From Fodinicola acaciae (GTDB taxonomy: Bacteria; Actinomycetota; Actinomycetes; Mycobacteriales; HKI-0501), in NCBI RefSeq assembly GCF_010993745.1, contig NZ_WOTN01000001.1:685235-749234 (forward strand): 64,000 nt of DNA. The letters are read 5' to 3'. Each line of letters begins with the position of its first letter. The first letter of the stretch is position 1. Below are positions 41,238 to 54,210 of this stretch, one piece after another. The notes beneath the pieces are model-generated. The model was given only the letters and a program-made list of their open reading frames with translations. It was not told the origin of the DNA and searched no databases. Both the position numbers and the translations under genes were made by a program.

Positions 41238-43325
41238 GTGCCGGATCCATCGACGTACCGGCCCGCGACGGGCACGATTCCCGAATCGCCGGGTGTATAC
41301 CGCTTCCGCGACCAGACCGGTCGGGTGGTGTACGTCGGCAAGGCCAAAAGCCTGCGACAGCGGCTGAACTCGTACTTCGCCGACCCGGCCGGCCTGCATC
41401 CGCGGACCTACCAGATGGTCACCACCGCGGCCAGTGTCGACTGGGTCGTGGTCGGCACCGAGGTCGAGGCGCTGCAGCTGGAATACTCCTGGATCAAGGA
41501 GTACGACCCGCGGTTCAACGTCCGCTATCGTGACGACAAGAGCTATCCGAGCCTCGCGGTGACGCTGTACGAGGACTATCCGCGGCTGATGGTGATGCGG
41601 GGCGCCAAGCGCAAGGGCGTCCGCTACTTCGGTCCGTACGCGCACGCCTGGGCCATCCGCGAGACCCTCGACCTGCTGCTGCGTGTGTTTCCGGCGCGCA
41701 CCTGCTCGGCCGGCGTCTTCAAGCGGTCCAACCAGATCGGCCGGCCGTGCCTGCTCGGTTACATCGGCAAGTGCTCGGCGCCGTGCGTCGGCCGGGTGAG
41801 CGCCGAGGAGCACCGCGCGATCGTCGAGGACTTCTGCGACTTCATGGCCGGCAAGACCGACCAGATGATCCGGCGGCTGGAGAAGGAGATGCGTGCCGCC
41901 TCCGACGACCTCGACTTCGAGCGTGCGGCGCGGTTGCGTGACGACATCGGTGCGCTGCGGCGTGCGATGGAGAAGCAGGCGGTGGTGTTCGGCGATGGCA
42001 CGGACGCCGATGTGGTGGCCTTCGCCGAGGATCCACTGGAGGCCGCCGTCCAGGTTTTCCACGTACGTGGCGGCCGCGTACGCGGTCAGCGCGGCTGGGT
42101 GACCGAGAAAGTGTCCGATGTGGACACTGGCGAGTTGGTCGAGCAGTTCTGCACGCAGATCTACGGCGGCGAGTCCGGCGAGGCGGTGCCGCGCGAGGTG
42201 CTGGTGCCGCAGCTGCCGGATGACGTGTCGGTGCTGTCGTCGTGGCTCACCGAGTTGCGGGGCGCACGCGTCGATCTGCGAGTGCCGCAACGCGGCGACA
42301 AACGCACTCTGCTGGAAACCGTACAGAAAAATGCGGCGCAAGCATTGATGCAGCACAAGCTGCGCCGCGCTGGCGATCTGACCGTACGGTCGAAAGCGCT
42401 GTCGGAGATCGCCGACGCGCTCGGTCTCGACGACGCTCCGCTGCGCATCGAGTGCTACGACATTTCGCATGTGCAGGGCACCGATGTCGTCGGATCGATG
42501 GTGGTCTTCGAGGACGGTGTGCCGCGCAAATCCGAATACCGGCGGTTCGCCGTACGCGGCGAGGGCACGGTCGTGGAAGGCGAGCGCGGTCCGGACGACA
42601 CCGCCGCCATGGCCGAGGTGCTGCGCCGCCGGTTCACCCGCTACCTGTCCGAACGGCGCACCGAGGACGGCCCGGTCGGAGAGGGGATCGACCCGGAGAC
42701 CGGCAAGCCGAAAAAGTTCGCGTACGCGCCAAACCTGCTGGTGGTCGACGGCGGCGCGCCGCAGGTTTCGGCCGCGGCCAACGTACTCACCGACATGGGG
42801 ATCACCGACATCGCGCTTTGCGGCCTGGCCAAACGGCTTGAGGAGGTGTGGCTGCCGGGCGAGGACTATCCGGTGATCCTGCCGCGCAGCAGCGAAGGCC
42901 TCTACCTGTTGCAGCGCGTACGCGACGAGGCACACCGCTTCGCCATCACCTACCACCGGCAGAAGCGGTCCAAGCGGATGACCGCGTCCGCTCTGGACAG
43001 CATCCCCGGTTTGGGGGAAACCCGCCGCAAAGCGCTGTTGAAACATTTCGGTTCACTGAAAAAGCTCCGGCAGGCCAGCGTCGAGGACATCACCGACGTG
43101 CCGGGGATCGGTTTGCACACCGCACAAGCCGTACACAGTGCTCTCGGTGGGGTGGCGGCAAATGGCGTTTCGGCGCCAGCTACGGTAGATCAGTCTTCGA
43201 CGCCGGACGAGGGGGAGTCGGCCGGGGTCGAGCCGGGGGATGAATTCTCCGCGGGGGATGCCGTCGCCTTCGATGCGGCGACGGGAGAAGTGCTCGAGCC
43301 GGACGCTGGGGAGGGGCGGCAGTGA
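41238..43325 (+). CDS. uvrC: UvrABC system protein C
   Basis: A 695-residue nucleotide-excision repair endonuclease. The GIY-YIG domain includes [19 protein letters not shown] at 19-37; the UVR motif is [20 protein letters not shown], the RNase H-like second nuclease follows ([19 protein letters not shown]), and the C-terminal HhH pair begins [20 protein letters not shown]. An acidic tail extends about 60 residues. GTG 41238 is the start. It overlaps rapZ by 4 bp. Confidence 0.95.
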   Translation: MPDPSTYRPATGTIPESPGVYRFRDQTGRVVYVGKAKSLRQRLNSYFADPAGLHPRTYQMVTTAASVDWVVVGTEVEALQLEYSWIKEYDPRFNVRYRDDKSYPSLAVTLYEDYPRLMVMRGAKRKGVRYFGPYAHAWAIRETLDLLLRVFPARTCSAGVFKRSNQIGRPCLLGYIGKCSAPCVGRVSAEEHRAIVEDFCDFMAGKTDQMIRRLEKEMRAASDDLDFERAARLRDDIGALRRAMEKQAVVFGDGTDADVVAFAEDPLEAAVQVFHVRGGRVRGQRGWVTEKVSDVDTGELVEQFCTQIYGGESGEAVPREVLVPQLPDDVSVLSSWLTELRGARVDLRVPQRGDKRTLLETVQKNAAQALMQHKLRRAGDLTVRSKALSEIADALGLDDAPLRIECYDISHVQGTDVVGSMVVFEDGVPRKSEYRRFAVRGEGTVVEGERGPDDTAAMAEVLRRRFTRYLSERRTEDGPVGEGIDPETGKPKKFAYAPNLLVVDGGAPQVSAAANVLTDMGITDIALCGLAKRLEEVWLPGEDYPVILPRSSEGLYLLQRVRDEAHRFAITYHRQKRSKRMTASALDSIPGLGETRRKALLKHFGSLKKLRQASVEDITDVPGIGLHTAQAVHSALGGVAANGVSAPATVDQSSTPDEGESAGVEPGDEFSAGDAVAFDAATGEVLEPDAGEGRQ

Positions 43326-44239
43326 CCGGTGGGTCGTCAGCGCAGGCCCGGCCGGTGGACACGCGACTGTCCACGGTGCCTCCTGTGATGGACCTGGTGA
43401 TCGTCACCGGGTTGTCCGGGGCTGGCCGGTCCACAGTGGCGCGTGCGTTGGAAAACGTCGGCTATTACGTGGTCGACAACCTTCCGCAGTCGTTGGTGAT
43501 CACCATGGCCGGGCTGGCCGCGCAGTCCGGCGGCGCGGCCAGGCGAACGGCGATCGTGTTGGACGTACGCAGCCGCGCGCTGTCCTCCGACATCGCCGAG
43601 GCGATCCAGCAGCTGCGGGCCCGCGACTTCCATCCTCGGGTGATCTTCCTGGAGGCGGCCGACGACGTGCTGGTGCGGCGCTACGAGAGCGTACGCCGCA
43701 AGCACCCGCTGCAGGGTGACGGCCGGCTGCTGGACGGCATCACCGCCGAGCGCGCGCTGCTGGCCAGCGCGCGCGGCGAGGCCGACCTGATCATCGACAC
43801 CACCGAGCTCAACGTCAACCAGCTGCGCAACCGGGTCGAGGAGATCTTCGGCGACGAGTGGCACCGGCTGAAGGCGACGGTGCTGTCTTTCGGTTTCAAG
43901 TACGGCATTCCGCCGGATGCCGACTTCCTGGTGGACGTACGGTTCCTGCCCAACCCGCACTGGGTTCCCGAGCTGCGGCCGCTGACCGGCCAGCATCCGG
44001 ACGTCGCCGACTTCGTGCTGCGCCAGCCTGGCGCCACCTCGTTCATGTCCCGCTATGCCGGCCTGCTGACCGACGTGGTGGACGGTTTTTCCGGGGAAGG
44101 CAAGCAATATCTGACGGTCGCGGTCGGCTGCACCGGCGGCAAGCACCGCAGCGTGGCGATGGCCGAGCGGCTCGGCGCCCTGCTCGAGGAGGGTGGCCTG
44201 CCCGTCCGGGTGGTGCACCGCGACCTGGGGAGAGAGTGA
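43322..44239 (+). CDS. rapZ: RNase adapter protein RapZ-like ATPase
   Basis: A 305-residue P-loop protein. Walker A GLSGAGRS is at residues 30-37, YYVVDNLPQ follows, and the C-terminal [16 protein letters not shown] is the conserved RapZ signature. It is cotranscribed with uvrC, yvcK and whiA, as in most actinobacteria. In Gram-positives it binds GTP/ATP and affects cell wall and small-RNA or signalling pathways, but the target here is not known. Confidence 0.93.
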   Translation: MTGGSSAQARPVDTRLSTVPPVMDLVIVTGLSGAGRSTVARALENVGYYVVDNLPQSLVITMAGLAAQSGGAARRTAIVLDVRSRALSSDIAEAIQQLRARDFHPRVIFLEAADDVLVRRYESVRRKHPLQGDGRLLDGITAERALLASARGEADLIIDTTELNVNQLRNRVEEIFGDEWHRLKATVLSFGFKYGIPPDADFLVDVRFLPNPHWVPELRPLTGQHPDVADFVLRQPGATSFMSRYAGLLTDVVDGFSGEGKQYLTVAVGCTGGKHRSVAMAERLGALLEEGGLPVRVVHRDLGRE

Positions 44240-45225
44240 CCGTGAACGTCGTCGCCATCGGTGGCGGACACGGGCTCGCGGCGTCGGTCCGTGCGCTCAA
44301 GGAGCTCGACGAGCGCGTCGACCGGCTCGACCTGAGCGCGGTCGTGTCGGTCGCCGACGACGGCGCCTCCTCCGGCCGCGTACGCTCCGAGCTCGGCATC
44401 CTGCCACCCGGCGACCTGCGCAAATCGCTGGTCGCGCTGGCCGGTGAGAGTCCGGCCGCGCAGACCGCGGCGGAGCTGTTCGAGCACCGGCTCGGCGGCG
44501 ACGGGCCGCTGGCCGGCCACGCGGTCGGCAACCTGATCCTGGCCGGGCTGCTGGAGCGGCTCGGCGACGCACCCACCGCGCTGTCGGCGGCGGCCGCGAT
44601 GCTGGACGCGCGGGGGAGAGTGCTGCCGGCGGCCGAACAGCCGCTGGTGCTCGGAGGAGAGGTGATGGTGACCGGCTCGCGGCGGCCGGTCATGGTCGGC
44701 GGCCAGGCCGCGCTGGTCCGTACCCGGGGCCGGATCCGCCGGCTGTGGATCGAGCCGGCCGACCCGCCGGCGTGCGCGGCCGCCACGCAGGCGATCCGCG
44801 CCGCCGACACCGTGGTGATCGGGCCGGGCTCGTGGTTCACCAGCGTGCTCGCGCCGTTGCTGGTGCCGGAGATCGGCGAGGCGGTCGCGGCGACCCGCGC
44901 GAAGGTGGTGCTGGTGCTCAACCTGGCCGCAGGGCCGGGGGAGACCGAGGGGATGACGGCCGCCGACCACGTCGAGGTGCTGGCGGCGCATCTGCCGGCG
45001 CTGCGCTGCGACGCGGTGGTGGTGGATCCGTCGGTGGCACCGGCCGGGTCCACTTTGGACAGTGAGTTGACGGCCGCCGCCGGGGCTTTGGGGGCCCGGG
45101 TGATCAACGCGCCGGTTGCGGCGGCCGATGGAACACCCCGTCATGACCAGGCTTTGCTTGCGTCCGCTCTGTGGGGGGCACTGGATGGGGCGTACGAGAG
45201 GATGGCGGTCGACTCATGGCTATGA
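44236..45225 (+). CDS. yvcK: YvcK/CofD-like protein (gluconeogenesis/cell-envelope factor)
   Basis: A 329-residue CofD-superfamily protein. It begins [20 protein letters not shown], followed by [16 protein letters not shown] and a [12 protein letters not shown] block that are the YvcK hallmarks. It binds UDP-sugars and controls carbon use or cell shape in relatives. Start GTG 44236 overlaps the rapZ stop. It overlaps whiA by 10 bp. Confidence 0.93.
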   Translation: MTVNVVAIGGGHGLAASVRALKELDERVDRLDLSAVVSVADDGASSGRVRSELGILPPGDLRKSLVALAGESPAAQTAAELFEHRLGGDGPLAGHAVGNLILAGLLERLGDAPTALSAAAAMLDARGRVLPAAEQPLVLGGEVMVTGSRRPVMVGGQAALVRTRGRIRRLWIEPADPPACAAATQAIRAADTVVIGPGSWFTSVLAPLLVPEIGEAVAATRAKVVLVLNLAAGPGETEGMTAADHVEVLAAHLPALRCDAVVVDPSVAPAGSTLDSELTAAAGALGARVINAPVAAADGTPRHDQALLASALWGALDGAYERMAVDSWL

Positions 45226-46196
45226 CAGCTGCGGTCAAGGACGAGTTAAGTCGCCTCACCGTGACAAAACCGTGTTGCCGTAAGGCGGAGATGGCCGCGT
45301 TGTTGCGGTTCGCGGGGGGTTTGCACATCGTCGGTGGCCGGGTGATCGTGGAGGCCGAGCTGGACACCGGCGCGGCGGCGCGCCGGCTGCGCCGGGAGAT
45401 CAGCGAGGTGTACGGACACACCAGCGAGATCCAGGTGCTCGCGGCCGGCGGGCTGCGGCGGGGCAGCCGCTACATCGTCCGGGTGAGCCGCGAAGGTGAG
45501 GCGCTGGCCAGGCAGACCGGCTTGCTGGACCTGCGCGGCCGGCCCGTACGCGGCCTGCCGCCGCAGGTCGTCTCGGCCGGCCTGTGCTGCACCGAGGCCG
45601 CCTGGCGCGGCGCGTTCCTGGCGCACGGCTCGCTCACCGAGCCGGGCCGGTCGGCTTCGCTGGAGATCACCTGTCCCGGTCCCGAGGCCGCGTTGGCGCT
45701 GGTCGGCGCAGCGCGCCGGCTCGGCATCACGGCGAAGGCCCGCGAAGTCCGCGGTGTCGACCGGGTGGTCGTACGCGACGGCGACGCGATCGGCGCGCTG
45801 CTGACCCGGATCGGCGCGCACGCGAGCGTGTTGGCCTGGGAGGAGCGGCGGATGCGACGCGAGGTGCGTGCGACCGCCAACCGGCTCGCCAACTTCGACG
45901 ACGCCAACCTGCGCCGCTCCGCCCGCGCCGCGGTAGCCGCCGGCGCGCGGGTCGAGCGCGCGTTGGAGATCCTCGGCAGCCAGGCGCCGACGCATCTCAT
46001 CGACGCCGGCAAGCTGCGGCTCACCCACAAGCAGGCCTCGCTGGAGGAGCTCGGCCAGCTTGCCAACCCACCGCTGACCAAGGACGCGGTAGCCGGCCGG
46101 ATCCGCCGGCTGCTGGCGCTGGCCGACAAGCGCGCCAGCGAGATGGGGATCCCGGACACCGAGGCCAGCGTCACCCAGGACATGCTCGCCCAGTAG
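45216..46196 (+). CDS. whiA: Sporulation/cell-division regulator WhiA
   Basis: A 326-residue DNA-binding protein. The N-terminal homing-endonuclease-like fold begins [14 protein letters not shown] and contains [20 protein letters not shown]; the C-terminal HTH includes [20 protein letters not shown], matching the WhiA signature. WhiA binds with WhiB at the onset of sporulation division in streptomycetes. Located at the end of the uvrC-rapZ-yvcK operon; repeat copy D begins right after the stop. Confidence 0.95.
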   Translation: MAMTAAVKDELSRLTVTKPCCRKAEMAALLRFAGGLHIVGGRVIVEAELDTGAAARRLRREISEVYGHTSEIQVLAAGGLRRGSRYIVRVSREGEALARQTGLLDLRGRPVRGLPPQVVSAGLCCTEAAWRGAFLAHGSLTEPGRSASLEITCPGPEAALALVGAARRLGITAKAREVRGVDRVVVRDGDAIGALLTRIGAHASVLAWEERRMRREVRATANRLANFDDANLRRSARAAVAAGARVERALEILGSQAPTHLIDAGKLRLTHKQASLEELGQLANPPLTKDAVAGRIRRLLALADKRASEMGIPDTEASVTQDMLAQ

Positions 46197-47852
<1,656 letters not shown>

Positions 47853-47853
<1 letters not shown>

Positions 47854-49040
47854 TGCGTACGCTCGACGACCTGCTCTCGGCCGGCGTCGGCGGCACGGCC
47901 GTGCTCGTACGGGCCGACCTGAACGTGCCGCTGGACGCCGGCCGGATCACCGACGACGGCCGCATCCGCGCGGTGCTGCCGACCGTACGCCAGCTCACCG
48001 CGGCGGGCGCCAGGGTGATCCTGCTCAGCCACCTCGGCCGGCCGAAGGGCCAGCCCGACCCGAAATACACCCTCAAGCCGGTGTCCGTACGACTCGGCGA
48101 GCTGCTCGAGACGCAGGTTGCCTTCGCGACCGACACGGTGGGTGAGAGCGCCAAGGAAACCGTTGCGGCGCTGGAAAACGGCGGCGTCGCGCTGCTGGAA
48201 AACCTGCGGTTCGACGCGCGCGAGACCTCGAAGGACGAGGCTGAGCGCGGCGCTTTCGCGACCGAGCTCGCCGCGTTTGGGGAGTCCTATGTGGACGACG
48301 CTTTCGGTGCCGTGCACCGCAAGCACGCCAGCGTCTTCGATCTCGCTCGCAAACTTCCGCACTATGCCGGCAATCTGGTGGCGGCCGAGCTGGAGGTGCT
48401 GCGCAAGCTGACCACCGAGCCGGCCCGGCCGTACGTGGTGGTGCTCGGCGGCTCGAAGGTCTCGGACAAGCTCGGCGTGATCCAGGCGCTGCTGCCCAAG
48501 GTCGACCGGCTGCTGGTCGGCGGCGGCATGTGCTTCACTTTCCTGAAGGCACAAGGAAAGGACGTCGGCGACTCGCTGCTGGAGGACGACCAGGTCGAGG
48601 TCTGCCGCCAGCTGCTGGCCGAGGCAGGCGACAAGATCGTGCTGCCGGTCGACGTCGTCGTCTCCGGCGAGATCGCGCCGCAGGCCACGACGCGGATCGT
48701 CGGCGCCGACGAGATTCCGGACAAACAAAAGGGTCTGGACATCGGCCCAGCTTCCGTCGCCGTGTTCGCGGACGTGCTCAAGAGTGCGCGGACGGTGTTC
48801 TGGAACGGTCCGATGGGAGTCTTCGAGGTGGCGCCGTTCGCCGCCGGTACGCGCGGTGTCGGCGAGGCCGTACGCGCGGTCGACGGCCTGTCGGTGGTCG
48901 GTGGCGGTGACTCGGCCGCCGCCGTACGCCTGCTAGAACTTGGCGAGGATGCCTTCGGCCACATCTCCACCGGTGGTGGGGCCTCACTGGAATATCTCGA
49001 AGGCAAGACACTGCCAGGTCTGGAAGCGCTGGAGGACTAG
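47853..49040 (+). CDS. pgk: Phosphoglycerate kinase
   Basis: A 395-residue kinase. The N-terminal [11 protein letters not shown], the [11 protein letters not shown] active-site loop, and the C-terminal GGGDSAAAV nucleotide motif are in order. Starts at GTG 47853, whose G is the last base of the gap stop codon, so it is translationally coupled. The final [17 protein letters not shown] is family typical. Confidence 0.96.
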
Positions 49041-49045
49041 AGAAC

Positions 49046-49891
49046 ATGGCCCGTACGAAGGCTGTCGCGCCAGCTGGCCGGCGACCGCTGATCGCCGGCA
49101 ACTGGAAGATGAACCTCAACCACCTCGAGGCGATCGCGGTGGTGCAGAAGGTGGCGTTCAGCCTCTCCGACGAGCTGCTCACCGAGATCGAGGTGGTGGT
49201 GCTGCCACCTTTCACCGATCTGCGAAGTGTCCAGACGATGGTCGCTGGCGACCGGCTGCTGCTCGGCTACGGCGCGCAGGATCTGTCGCCGCACGACAGC
49301 GGCGCATACACCGGCGACATCAGCGGTGCGATGCTGGCCAAGCTCGGCTGTCAGTACGTGACGATCGGCCACTCCGAGCGGCGCGAGCACCACGGCGAGA
49401 CCGACGAGATCGTCAACGCGAAGGTGCTCGCCGCGCGCAAGCACGGCATCACGCCGATCCTCTGCCTCGGCGAGGGATTGCACGTACGCAAGGAAAACGG
49501 CCACGTCGCGCACTGCACCGACCAGCTCCGCGCGGCGCTCAACGGAGTCAAGGCGGAGTCGATCGTCGGCACCAGCGACGGTGAGTCCGACACCGTGCCG
49601 GTCGATCTGGTCATCGCGTACGAACCCGTCTGGGCCATCGGCACCGGCGAGGTCGCGACCCCGGCGGACGCGCAGGAAGTGTGCGGGTTTCTGCGCAAAA
49701 CCATCGGTGAGTTGTACGGCGCGGACGTTGCCAACGGGATCCGCATCCTCTACGGCGGCTCGGTGAAGTCGTCCAACGTCGCCGGCATCATGGCCGAGGC
49801 GGACGTGGACGGCGCACTCGTCGGCGGCGCCAGCCTGGATCCGGAGGAGTTCGCGCGGATTTGCCGGTTCCGTGAGCATGTGAAAGCGTAA
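49046..49891 (+). CDS. tpiA: Triosephosphate isomerase
   Basis: A 281-residue TIM barrel. AGNWKMN with catalytic Lys near residue 21, [13 protein letters not shown] with catalytic His, and [11 protein letters not shown] with the catalytic Glu are conserved. About 20 residues longer than usual at the N-terminus ([14 protein letters not shown]). Ends the glycolytic operon before a strong terminator. Confidence 0.96.
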   Translation: MARTKAVAPAGRRPLIAGNWKMNLNHLEAIAVVQKVAFSLSDELLTEIEVVVLPPFTDLRSVQTMVAGDRLLLGYGAQDLSPHDSGAYTGDISGAMLAKLGCQYVTIGHSERREHHGETDEIVNAKVLAARKHGITPILCLGEGLHVRKENGHVAHCTDQLRAALNGVKAESIVGTSDGESDTVPVDLVIAYEPVWAIGTGEVATPADAQEVCGFLRKTIGELYGADVANGIRILYGGSVKSSNVAGIMAEADVDGALVGGASLDPEEFARICRFREHVKA

Positions 49892-49918
49892 CGGCCGGAT
49901 AACCGGAAACGAGCGCGG

Positions 49919-49956
49919 GGGACCTACCTGTTATCCCAGGTAGGTCCCTCTTTTTT
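49919..49956 (+). terminator. Rho-independent terminator after tpiA
   Basis: Perfect 12-bp arms (GGGACCTACCTG and complement, 49919-49930 and 49937-49948) with a 6-base loop, followed by CTCTTTTTT. It is the only classical T-tailed terminator I see in the window. Confidence 0.9.
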
Positions 49957-50152
49957 GGACTGAAAAGGTCCGAACCGATTCCGCGCGTGTCCGGCTCGAC
50001 CCGGTTTTGTTACTAGTAGGTCACGATTGTGCGTCGGGCTTGGCGTTTTTGGCCCACGGGGACGCTCGGCGGCATTAGAGTCCCGCTGGTTCGTGGTTAT
50101 CGGGCCACGCCGCGTACCGGTGACCCGGAGACTGAAAGGCAGAAACCAGTCA

Positions 50153-51157
50153 ATGACGCAGTCGGTTGGTGACACCGAGCTCGCTCACACCCCGGAAATG
50201 GTGCCGCAGGAGTCGGCCAAGGAGATTCGGGGTCGCTCGCTCTGGCAGATCGCGCTGCGCCGGCTCCGCCGCGACAAGGCGGCGATGTTCGGCGCCGTCC
50301 TGGTGTTGATTTTCGTCATCCTGGCGCTGATCCGGCCGCTGCTGGATCTGGTCGCCGGCGTCGACCCGTTCACCTTCGACTCCAAGGCGATCAACGACTC
50401 CGGCCTGCCGCTGGGCTTCCTCGGCGGCGTCTCCGGCAACCACTGGCTCGGCGTCGAGCCGTCCACCGGCCGCGACCTGATGGCCCGGCTGCTGTACGGT
50501 GTCACCACCTCACTGGCCGTGTCGGTCGTCTCGGCGATCGTGGCCGTCGGCGTCGGTGTCGTCACCGGCATCGCCGCCGGTTACTTCGGCGGCTGGGTCG
50601 ACGGCCTGATCAGCCGGATCGTCGACATCCTGCTCGGCTTCCCGCAGCTGCTGTTCCTGATCGCGCTCACCCCGCTGATCGCGAACCGGCTGGACGACAC
50701 GTTCGGGATCGACACCACCAACCCGTTCTGGCGAGGTCTGATCCTGGTCGTGGTGATCTCGTTCTTCGGCTGGCCGTACTTCACCCGGGTGATCCGCGGC
50801 CAGGTGCTGTCGCTGCGCGAGCGCGAGTTCGTCGACGCCGCCCGTACGGTCGGCGCGAGCGGACCGCACATCCTGTTCCGCCAGATCCTGCCGAACCTGT
50901 GGGCTCCGATCATCGTCTTCACCAGCCTGATCATCCCGGTCTACATCACGCTGGAGGCCTCGCTGGCCTACCTCGGTGTCGGCTTCGTGACGCCGACGCC
51001 GTCGCTCGGTGTGATCCTGTCCGACGCGGTCAGCTGGTCGACGGTCGTCCCGACGTACTTCTTTCTTCCCGGCATCGTGCTGTTCCTGATCGTGCTCGGG
51101 TTCAACATCTTTGGGGACGGGCTGCGCGACGCGCTCGACCCAAGGTCCAGCCACTAG
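50153..51157 (+). CDS. ABC transporter permease (DppC/OppC type)
   Basis: A 334-residue permease with about six membrane helices. The N-terminal OppC_N region (RRLRRDKAAMFGAVLVLI) and the EAA-like loop (EREFVDAARTVGASGPHILF) that contacts the ATPase are visible. It begins a three-gene set with a binding protein and a DppB-type permease, but no ATP-binding gene follows. Likely imports oligopeptides, nickel complexes or other solutes using ATPases from elsewhere. Confidence 0.88.
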   Translation: MTQSVGDTELAHTPEMVPQESAKEIRGRSLWQIALRRLRRDKAAMFGAVLVLIFVILALIRPLLDLVAGVDPFTFDSKAINDSGLPLGFLGGVSGNHWLGVEPSTGRDLMARLLYGVTTSLAVSVVSAIVAVGVGVVTGIAAGYFGGWVDGLISRIVDILLGFPQLLFLIALTPLIANRLDDTFGIDTTNPFWRGLILVVVISFFGWPYFTRVIRGQVLSLREREFVDAARTVGASGPHILFRQILPNLWAPIIVFTSLIIPVYITLEASLAYLGVGFVTPTPSLGVILSDAVSWSTVVPTYFFLPGIVLFLIVLGFNIFGDGLRDALDPRSSH

Positions 51158-51259
51158 CGGCTGGAACGGCGGCCTCGCCGAACCGATGGCTCCACCTAAA
51201 TGGGACCGTCGCCACTCTTTGGGGGATCCAATGAGGGATGTAGGAAGGGTAGGGAGCGC

Positions 51260-52960
51260 ATGACGCTCAGGAAAAAACGGGCCATTCAGTGGTTCGCGGC
51301 GGGGGCCGTGGTCGCCCTGCTGGCGAGCGCATGTGGCACGCCAGGCTCTGAAACCGGTGGTTCGGGTGACGAGAAGGTCCAGCGGGGCGGGACGCTGACC
51401 CTGCTCGACCTGGCCGACTTCGAGCACCTCGACCCCCGGCGCAACTACGTCGCCTCGCAGTTGCAGCTCGAGGTCCTGTACGCGCCGACCCTGGTGTCGT
51501 ACAAGAACGCCACCGGCTCGGCCGGCACCGAGATCGGCGCCGACGCGGCGACCGACACCGGCACCAAGAACGCCGACGCCACCCAGTGGACGTTCACCAT
51601 CCGCAAGAACCTGAAGTGGCAGGACGGCAAGGCCGTCACCTGCCAGGACTTCAAGTACGGCATCGAGAGCTCGTTCTCCGACGTGCTGACCGACGGCCCG
51701 GCGTACCAGAAGCAGTACCTCAAGGGTGGCCTGGACTACAAGGGCATCTACCTTGACCCCAAGGGCCTGGACTCGATCAAGTGTGACGGCGACAAGATCA
51801 GCTTCACGCTGGCGCGCCCGATCGCGGACTTCAACTACGCGCTGACGATGGGCATCTTCGCCGCGGTGCGTAAGGACAAGGACACCAAGGAGAAGTACGA
51901 CCAGCAGCCGTTCTCCTACGGTCCGTACATGATCAAGTCGCACGTCCGCGACCAGAGCCTCGAGCTGGTGCGTAACCCGTACTGGAGCCAGGCCGACGAC
52001 CAGATCCGGAAGAACAACCCGGACAACATCAAGTTCACCTTCGGTCTCGACCAGGCGGTCATCGCCGACCGGCTGATCCAGGACAAGGCAGCCGACCAGC
52101 GGACCGCGACCTTCGGCAACACGCAGGTCCCGGCGCAGAACGTGCAGCAGGTCCTGAACGACCCGAAGCTGAAGGCGCGCACCTTCGGTGGCATCGACCC
52201 GTACGTGTGGTACGTGGCGGTGAACACCGCCAAGGTCAAGGACCTGAAGTGCCGCCAGGCCTACCAGTACGCGACCAACAAGCGCACCTACCTGACCGCC
52301 ATCGGCGGTGACGCGCTCGGTCAGTACGCCACCTCGATCCTGTCGCCGACCATGAAGTCGTACAAGGAGATCGACCCGTACGGCCTCAAGGACAAGCCCG
52401 AGGGCGACCCGGCCAAGGCCAAGCAGCTGCTCGCGCAGTCGCCGACCTGCCCGAAGAACATCAAGCTGGACTACTCGCAGACGCCGACCGGTGACAAGAT
52501 CGCCGCGTCGATCAAGGAGGCGTTCGCGCGGGCCGGCATCACGGTGACCGCCAACCCGATCGCGCGCAAGCAGTACTACAGCACGATCGGCAAGCCGGCC
52601 ATCGAGAACGAGCTGGCCTACGCCGCGTGGGGTGCGGACTTCCCGCGCTGCTCCTCGGTCATCCCGCCGCTGTTCGACGGCACCCAGATCCCGCCGGCGG
52701 GTAACCAGAACTTCGCGCAGCTCAACGACCCGGCGATCAACCAGGGCATCAAGGAATCCGCGGCCCAGACCGATCCGCAGAAGGCCGAGGACACGTGCTC
52801 CGCACTTGACCTGAAGGTCCAGCAGACCGGTGCCATCATCCCGCTCCGGTACGAGAAGGCCCTGTTCATGCGGGGCTCGAAGGTCACCGGTGCGCAGATG
52901 AACGCGGAGTACAGCGACATCAGCCTGCTGAACGTCGGTGTGGCTCCGGGTAACAGCTAG
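51260..52960 (+). CDS. ABC transporter substrate-binding lipoprotein (family 5)
   Basis: A 566-residue extracytoplasmic solute-binding protein. The signal ends with a lipobox (LLASAC, Cys about 25). The SBP_bac_5 domain follows (GGTLTLLDLADFEHLDPRRN, then WTFTIRKNLKWQDGKAVT). ATG 51260 follows an AGGGAG site. Codon choice is strongly biased to C-ending codons, as in highly expressed genes. An imperfect hairpin after its stop may raise its level above the permease. The ligand is unknown; oligopeptides are most likely. Confidence 0.9.
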   Translation: MTLRKKRAIQWFAAGAVVALLASACGTPGSETGGSGDEKVQRGGTLTLLDLADFEHLDPRRNYVASQLQLEVLYAPTLVSYKNATGSAGTEIGADAATDTGTKNADATQWTFTIRKNLKWQDGKAVTCQDFKYGIESSFSDVLTDGPAYQKQYLKGGLDYKGIYLDPKGLDSIKCDGDKISFTLARPIADFNYALTMGIFAAVRKDKDTKEKYDQQPFSYGPYMIKSHVRDQSLELVRNPYWSQADDQIRKNNPDNIKFTFGLDQAVIADRLIQDKAADQRTATFGNTQVPAQNVQQVLNDPKLKARTFGGIDPYVWYVAVNTAKVKDLKCRQAYQYATNKRTYLTAIGGDALGQYATSILSPTMKSYKEIDPYGLKDKPEGDPAKAKQLLAQSPTCPKNIKLDYSQTPTGDKIAASIKEAFARAGITVTANPIARKQYYSTIGKPAIENELAYAAWGADFPRCSSVIPPLFDGTQIPPAGNQNFAQLNDPAINQGIKESAAQTDPQKAEDTCSALDLKVQQTGAIIPLRYEKALFMRGSKVTGAQMNAEYSDISLLNVGVAPGNS

Positions 52961-52977
52961 ACAAGCACAATGGCCAG

Positions 52978-53010
52978 GCGGTACGCCGGCACGACCTGCC
53001 GGCGTATCGC
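52978..53010 (+). terminator. Hairpin between binding protein and second permease
   Basis: 14-bp arms with one mismatch (GCGGTACGCCGGCA against TGCCGGCGTATCGC) and a 5-base loop. It probably acts as a partial terminator or 3' stabiliser that gives more binding protein than permease. Confidence 0.55.
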
Positions 53011-53076
53011 ATCTGGTCCGCACCATCCCACCGCGTTGCCCCACCCGGCCAGCGGCCGTATACCAGGAAGACCTCG

Positions 53077-54114
53077 ATGATTCGCTACGTACTCCGGCGA
53101 CTGCTCCTCGCGGTCCTGACGCTGTTTGTGCTGTCAGTGGTCTGTTACGGGTTGTTCTTCGCCATCCCGACCGACCCCGCGGCGGTGTCCTGCTCCAAGC
53201 AGTGCACGCCGCAGGCACTCGCCGGCGCTCGGCACAAGCTCGAGCTGGACATCCCGATCCACTGCCAGTACCTGCGCTTCGTCAAGGGCTTGGTGGTGAC
53301 GCGCGAGTACCAGAACAAGACCGGTCCGACCAACTTCCTCGGCTGTCCCGAGGTCGGTGCGAAGACCGCGGAGAGCTACGCGTGCAACGCGCCCTGCCTG
53401 GGCTACTCGTACGCCCGGGACACGTCGGTGACCGACCTGATCGCGCCGAAGCTGCCGGTCACGGTGTCGCTCACGTTGTACGCCGCCGTGCTGTGGATAG
53501 TGATGGGTGTCGGCGCCGGCATCCTGTCCGCGCTCAAGCCAAGAAGCATCGCCGACCGGATCGTCATGATCCTGGCGCTGGCCGGCGTGTCACTACCGAC
53601 GTTCTTCACTGGCCTGACGATCCAGAAGTTCGTCATCGACCAGGGTTTCTGGCCGATCCGGCCGGAGTTCTACTCGCCGTTCACCCAGCCCTGGTATTTC
53701 ATCCAGGCGATGTTCATGCCGGCCTTCGTGCTGGCGATCGCCAACGCGGCGATCTATGCCCGACTAACCAGGGCCAACATGCTGGAGACCCTCAACGAGG
53801 ACTACATTCGGACGGCCAGGGCCAAGGGCCTGAAGGAACGTAAGGTCGTCTCCAAGCACGCCCTGAGAGCCGCGCTGACGCCGCTGGTGACCATCGCCGG
53901 CCTGGACATCGGTGCGCTGCTCGGTGGCGCGATCATCACCGAGAAGGTCTTCAACGTGCAGGGCCTGGGCTTCCTGGTCGTCGACGCGGTCACCAACCTG
54001 GACTTCCCGGTGATCACCGCGACCACCCTGCTGGCGGCCGGTTTCATCGTGTTCCTGAACCTGATCGTCGACCTGCTCTACGGCGTGATCGACCCGAAGG
54101 TCCGGCTGGCCTGA
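53077..54114 (+). CDS. ABC transporter permease (DppB/OppB type)
   Basis: A 345-residue permease. The N-terminal MIRYVLRRLLLAVLTLFVLS opening is typical of DppB, the large periplasmic loop has several Cys (VSCSKQCTP, CNAPCLGY), and the EAA loop (EDYIRTARAKGLKERKVV) is near the C-terminus. It is the partner of the DppC-type permease. No ATPase gene follows before secG. Confidence 0.88.
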   Translation: MIRYVLRRLLLAVLTLFVLSVVCYGLFFAIPTDPAAVSCSKQCTPQALAGARHKLELDIPIHCQYLRFVKGLVVTREYQNKTGPTNFLGCPEVGAKTAESYACNAPCLGYSYARDTSVTDLIAPKLPVTVSLTLYAAVLWIVMGVGAGILSALKPRSIADRIVMILALAGVSLPTFFTGLTIQKFVIDQGFWPIRPEFYSPFTQPWYFIQAMFMPAFVLAIANAAIYARLTRANMLETLNEDYIRTARAKGLKERKVVSKHALRAALTPLVTIAGLDIGALLGGAIITEKVFNVQGLGFLVVDAVTNLDFPVITATTLLAAGFIVFLNLIVDLLYGVIDPKVRLA

Positions 54115-54129
54115 CCCGACGCGCGTACG

Positions 54130-54160
54130 ACGGTGCCTGGCGCATCCCGCCAGGCACCGT
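54130..54160 (+). terminator. Terminator after the DppB-type permease
   Basis: Perfect 13-bp arms (ACGGTGCCTGGCG and complement) with a 5-base loop, 16 bp after the permease stop. Confidence 0.75.
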
Positions 54161-54210
54161 TCGCGTATCCTTGGACTCCTCACCACGATTACAGGAAGGC
54201 CCCGGCCAAG

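Noticed and set aside
48362-49006. 214-residue ORF antisense to pgk
   Set aside because: Ser/Pro-rich shadow of pgk with no support.
49037-49879. 280-residue ORF antisense to tpiA
   Set aside because: Shadow of a strongly conserved enzyme gene; no independent evidence.
50510-53218. 902-residue ORF antisense to the ABC transporter genes
   Set aside because: Produced by the strong C-ending codon bias of the sense genes; low-complexity Arg/Val-rich translation.
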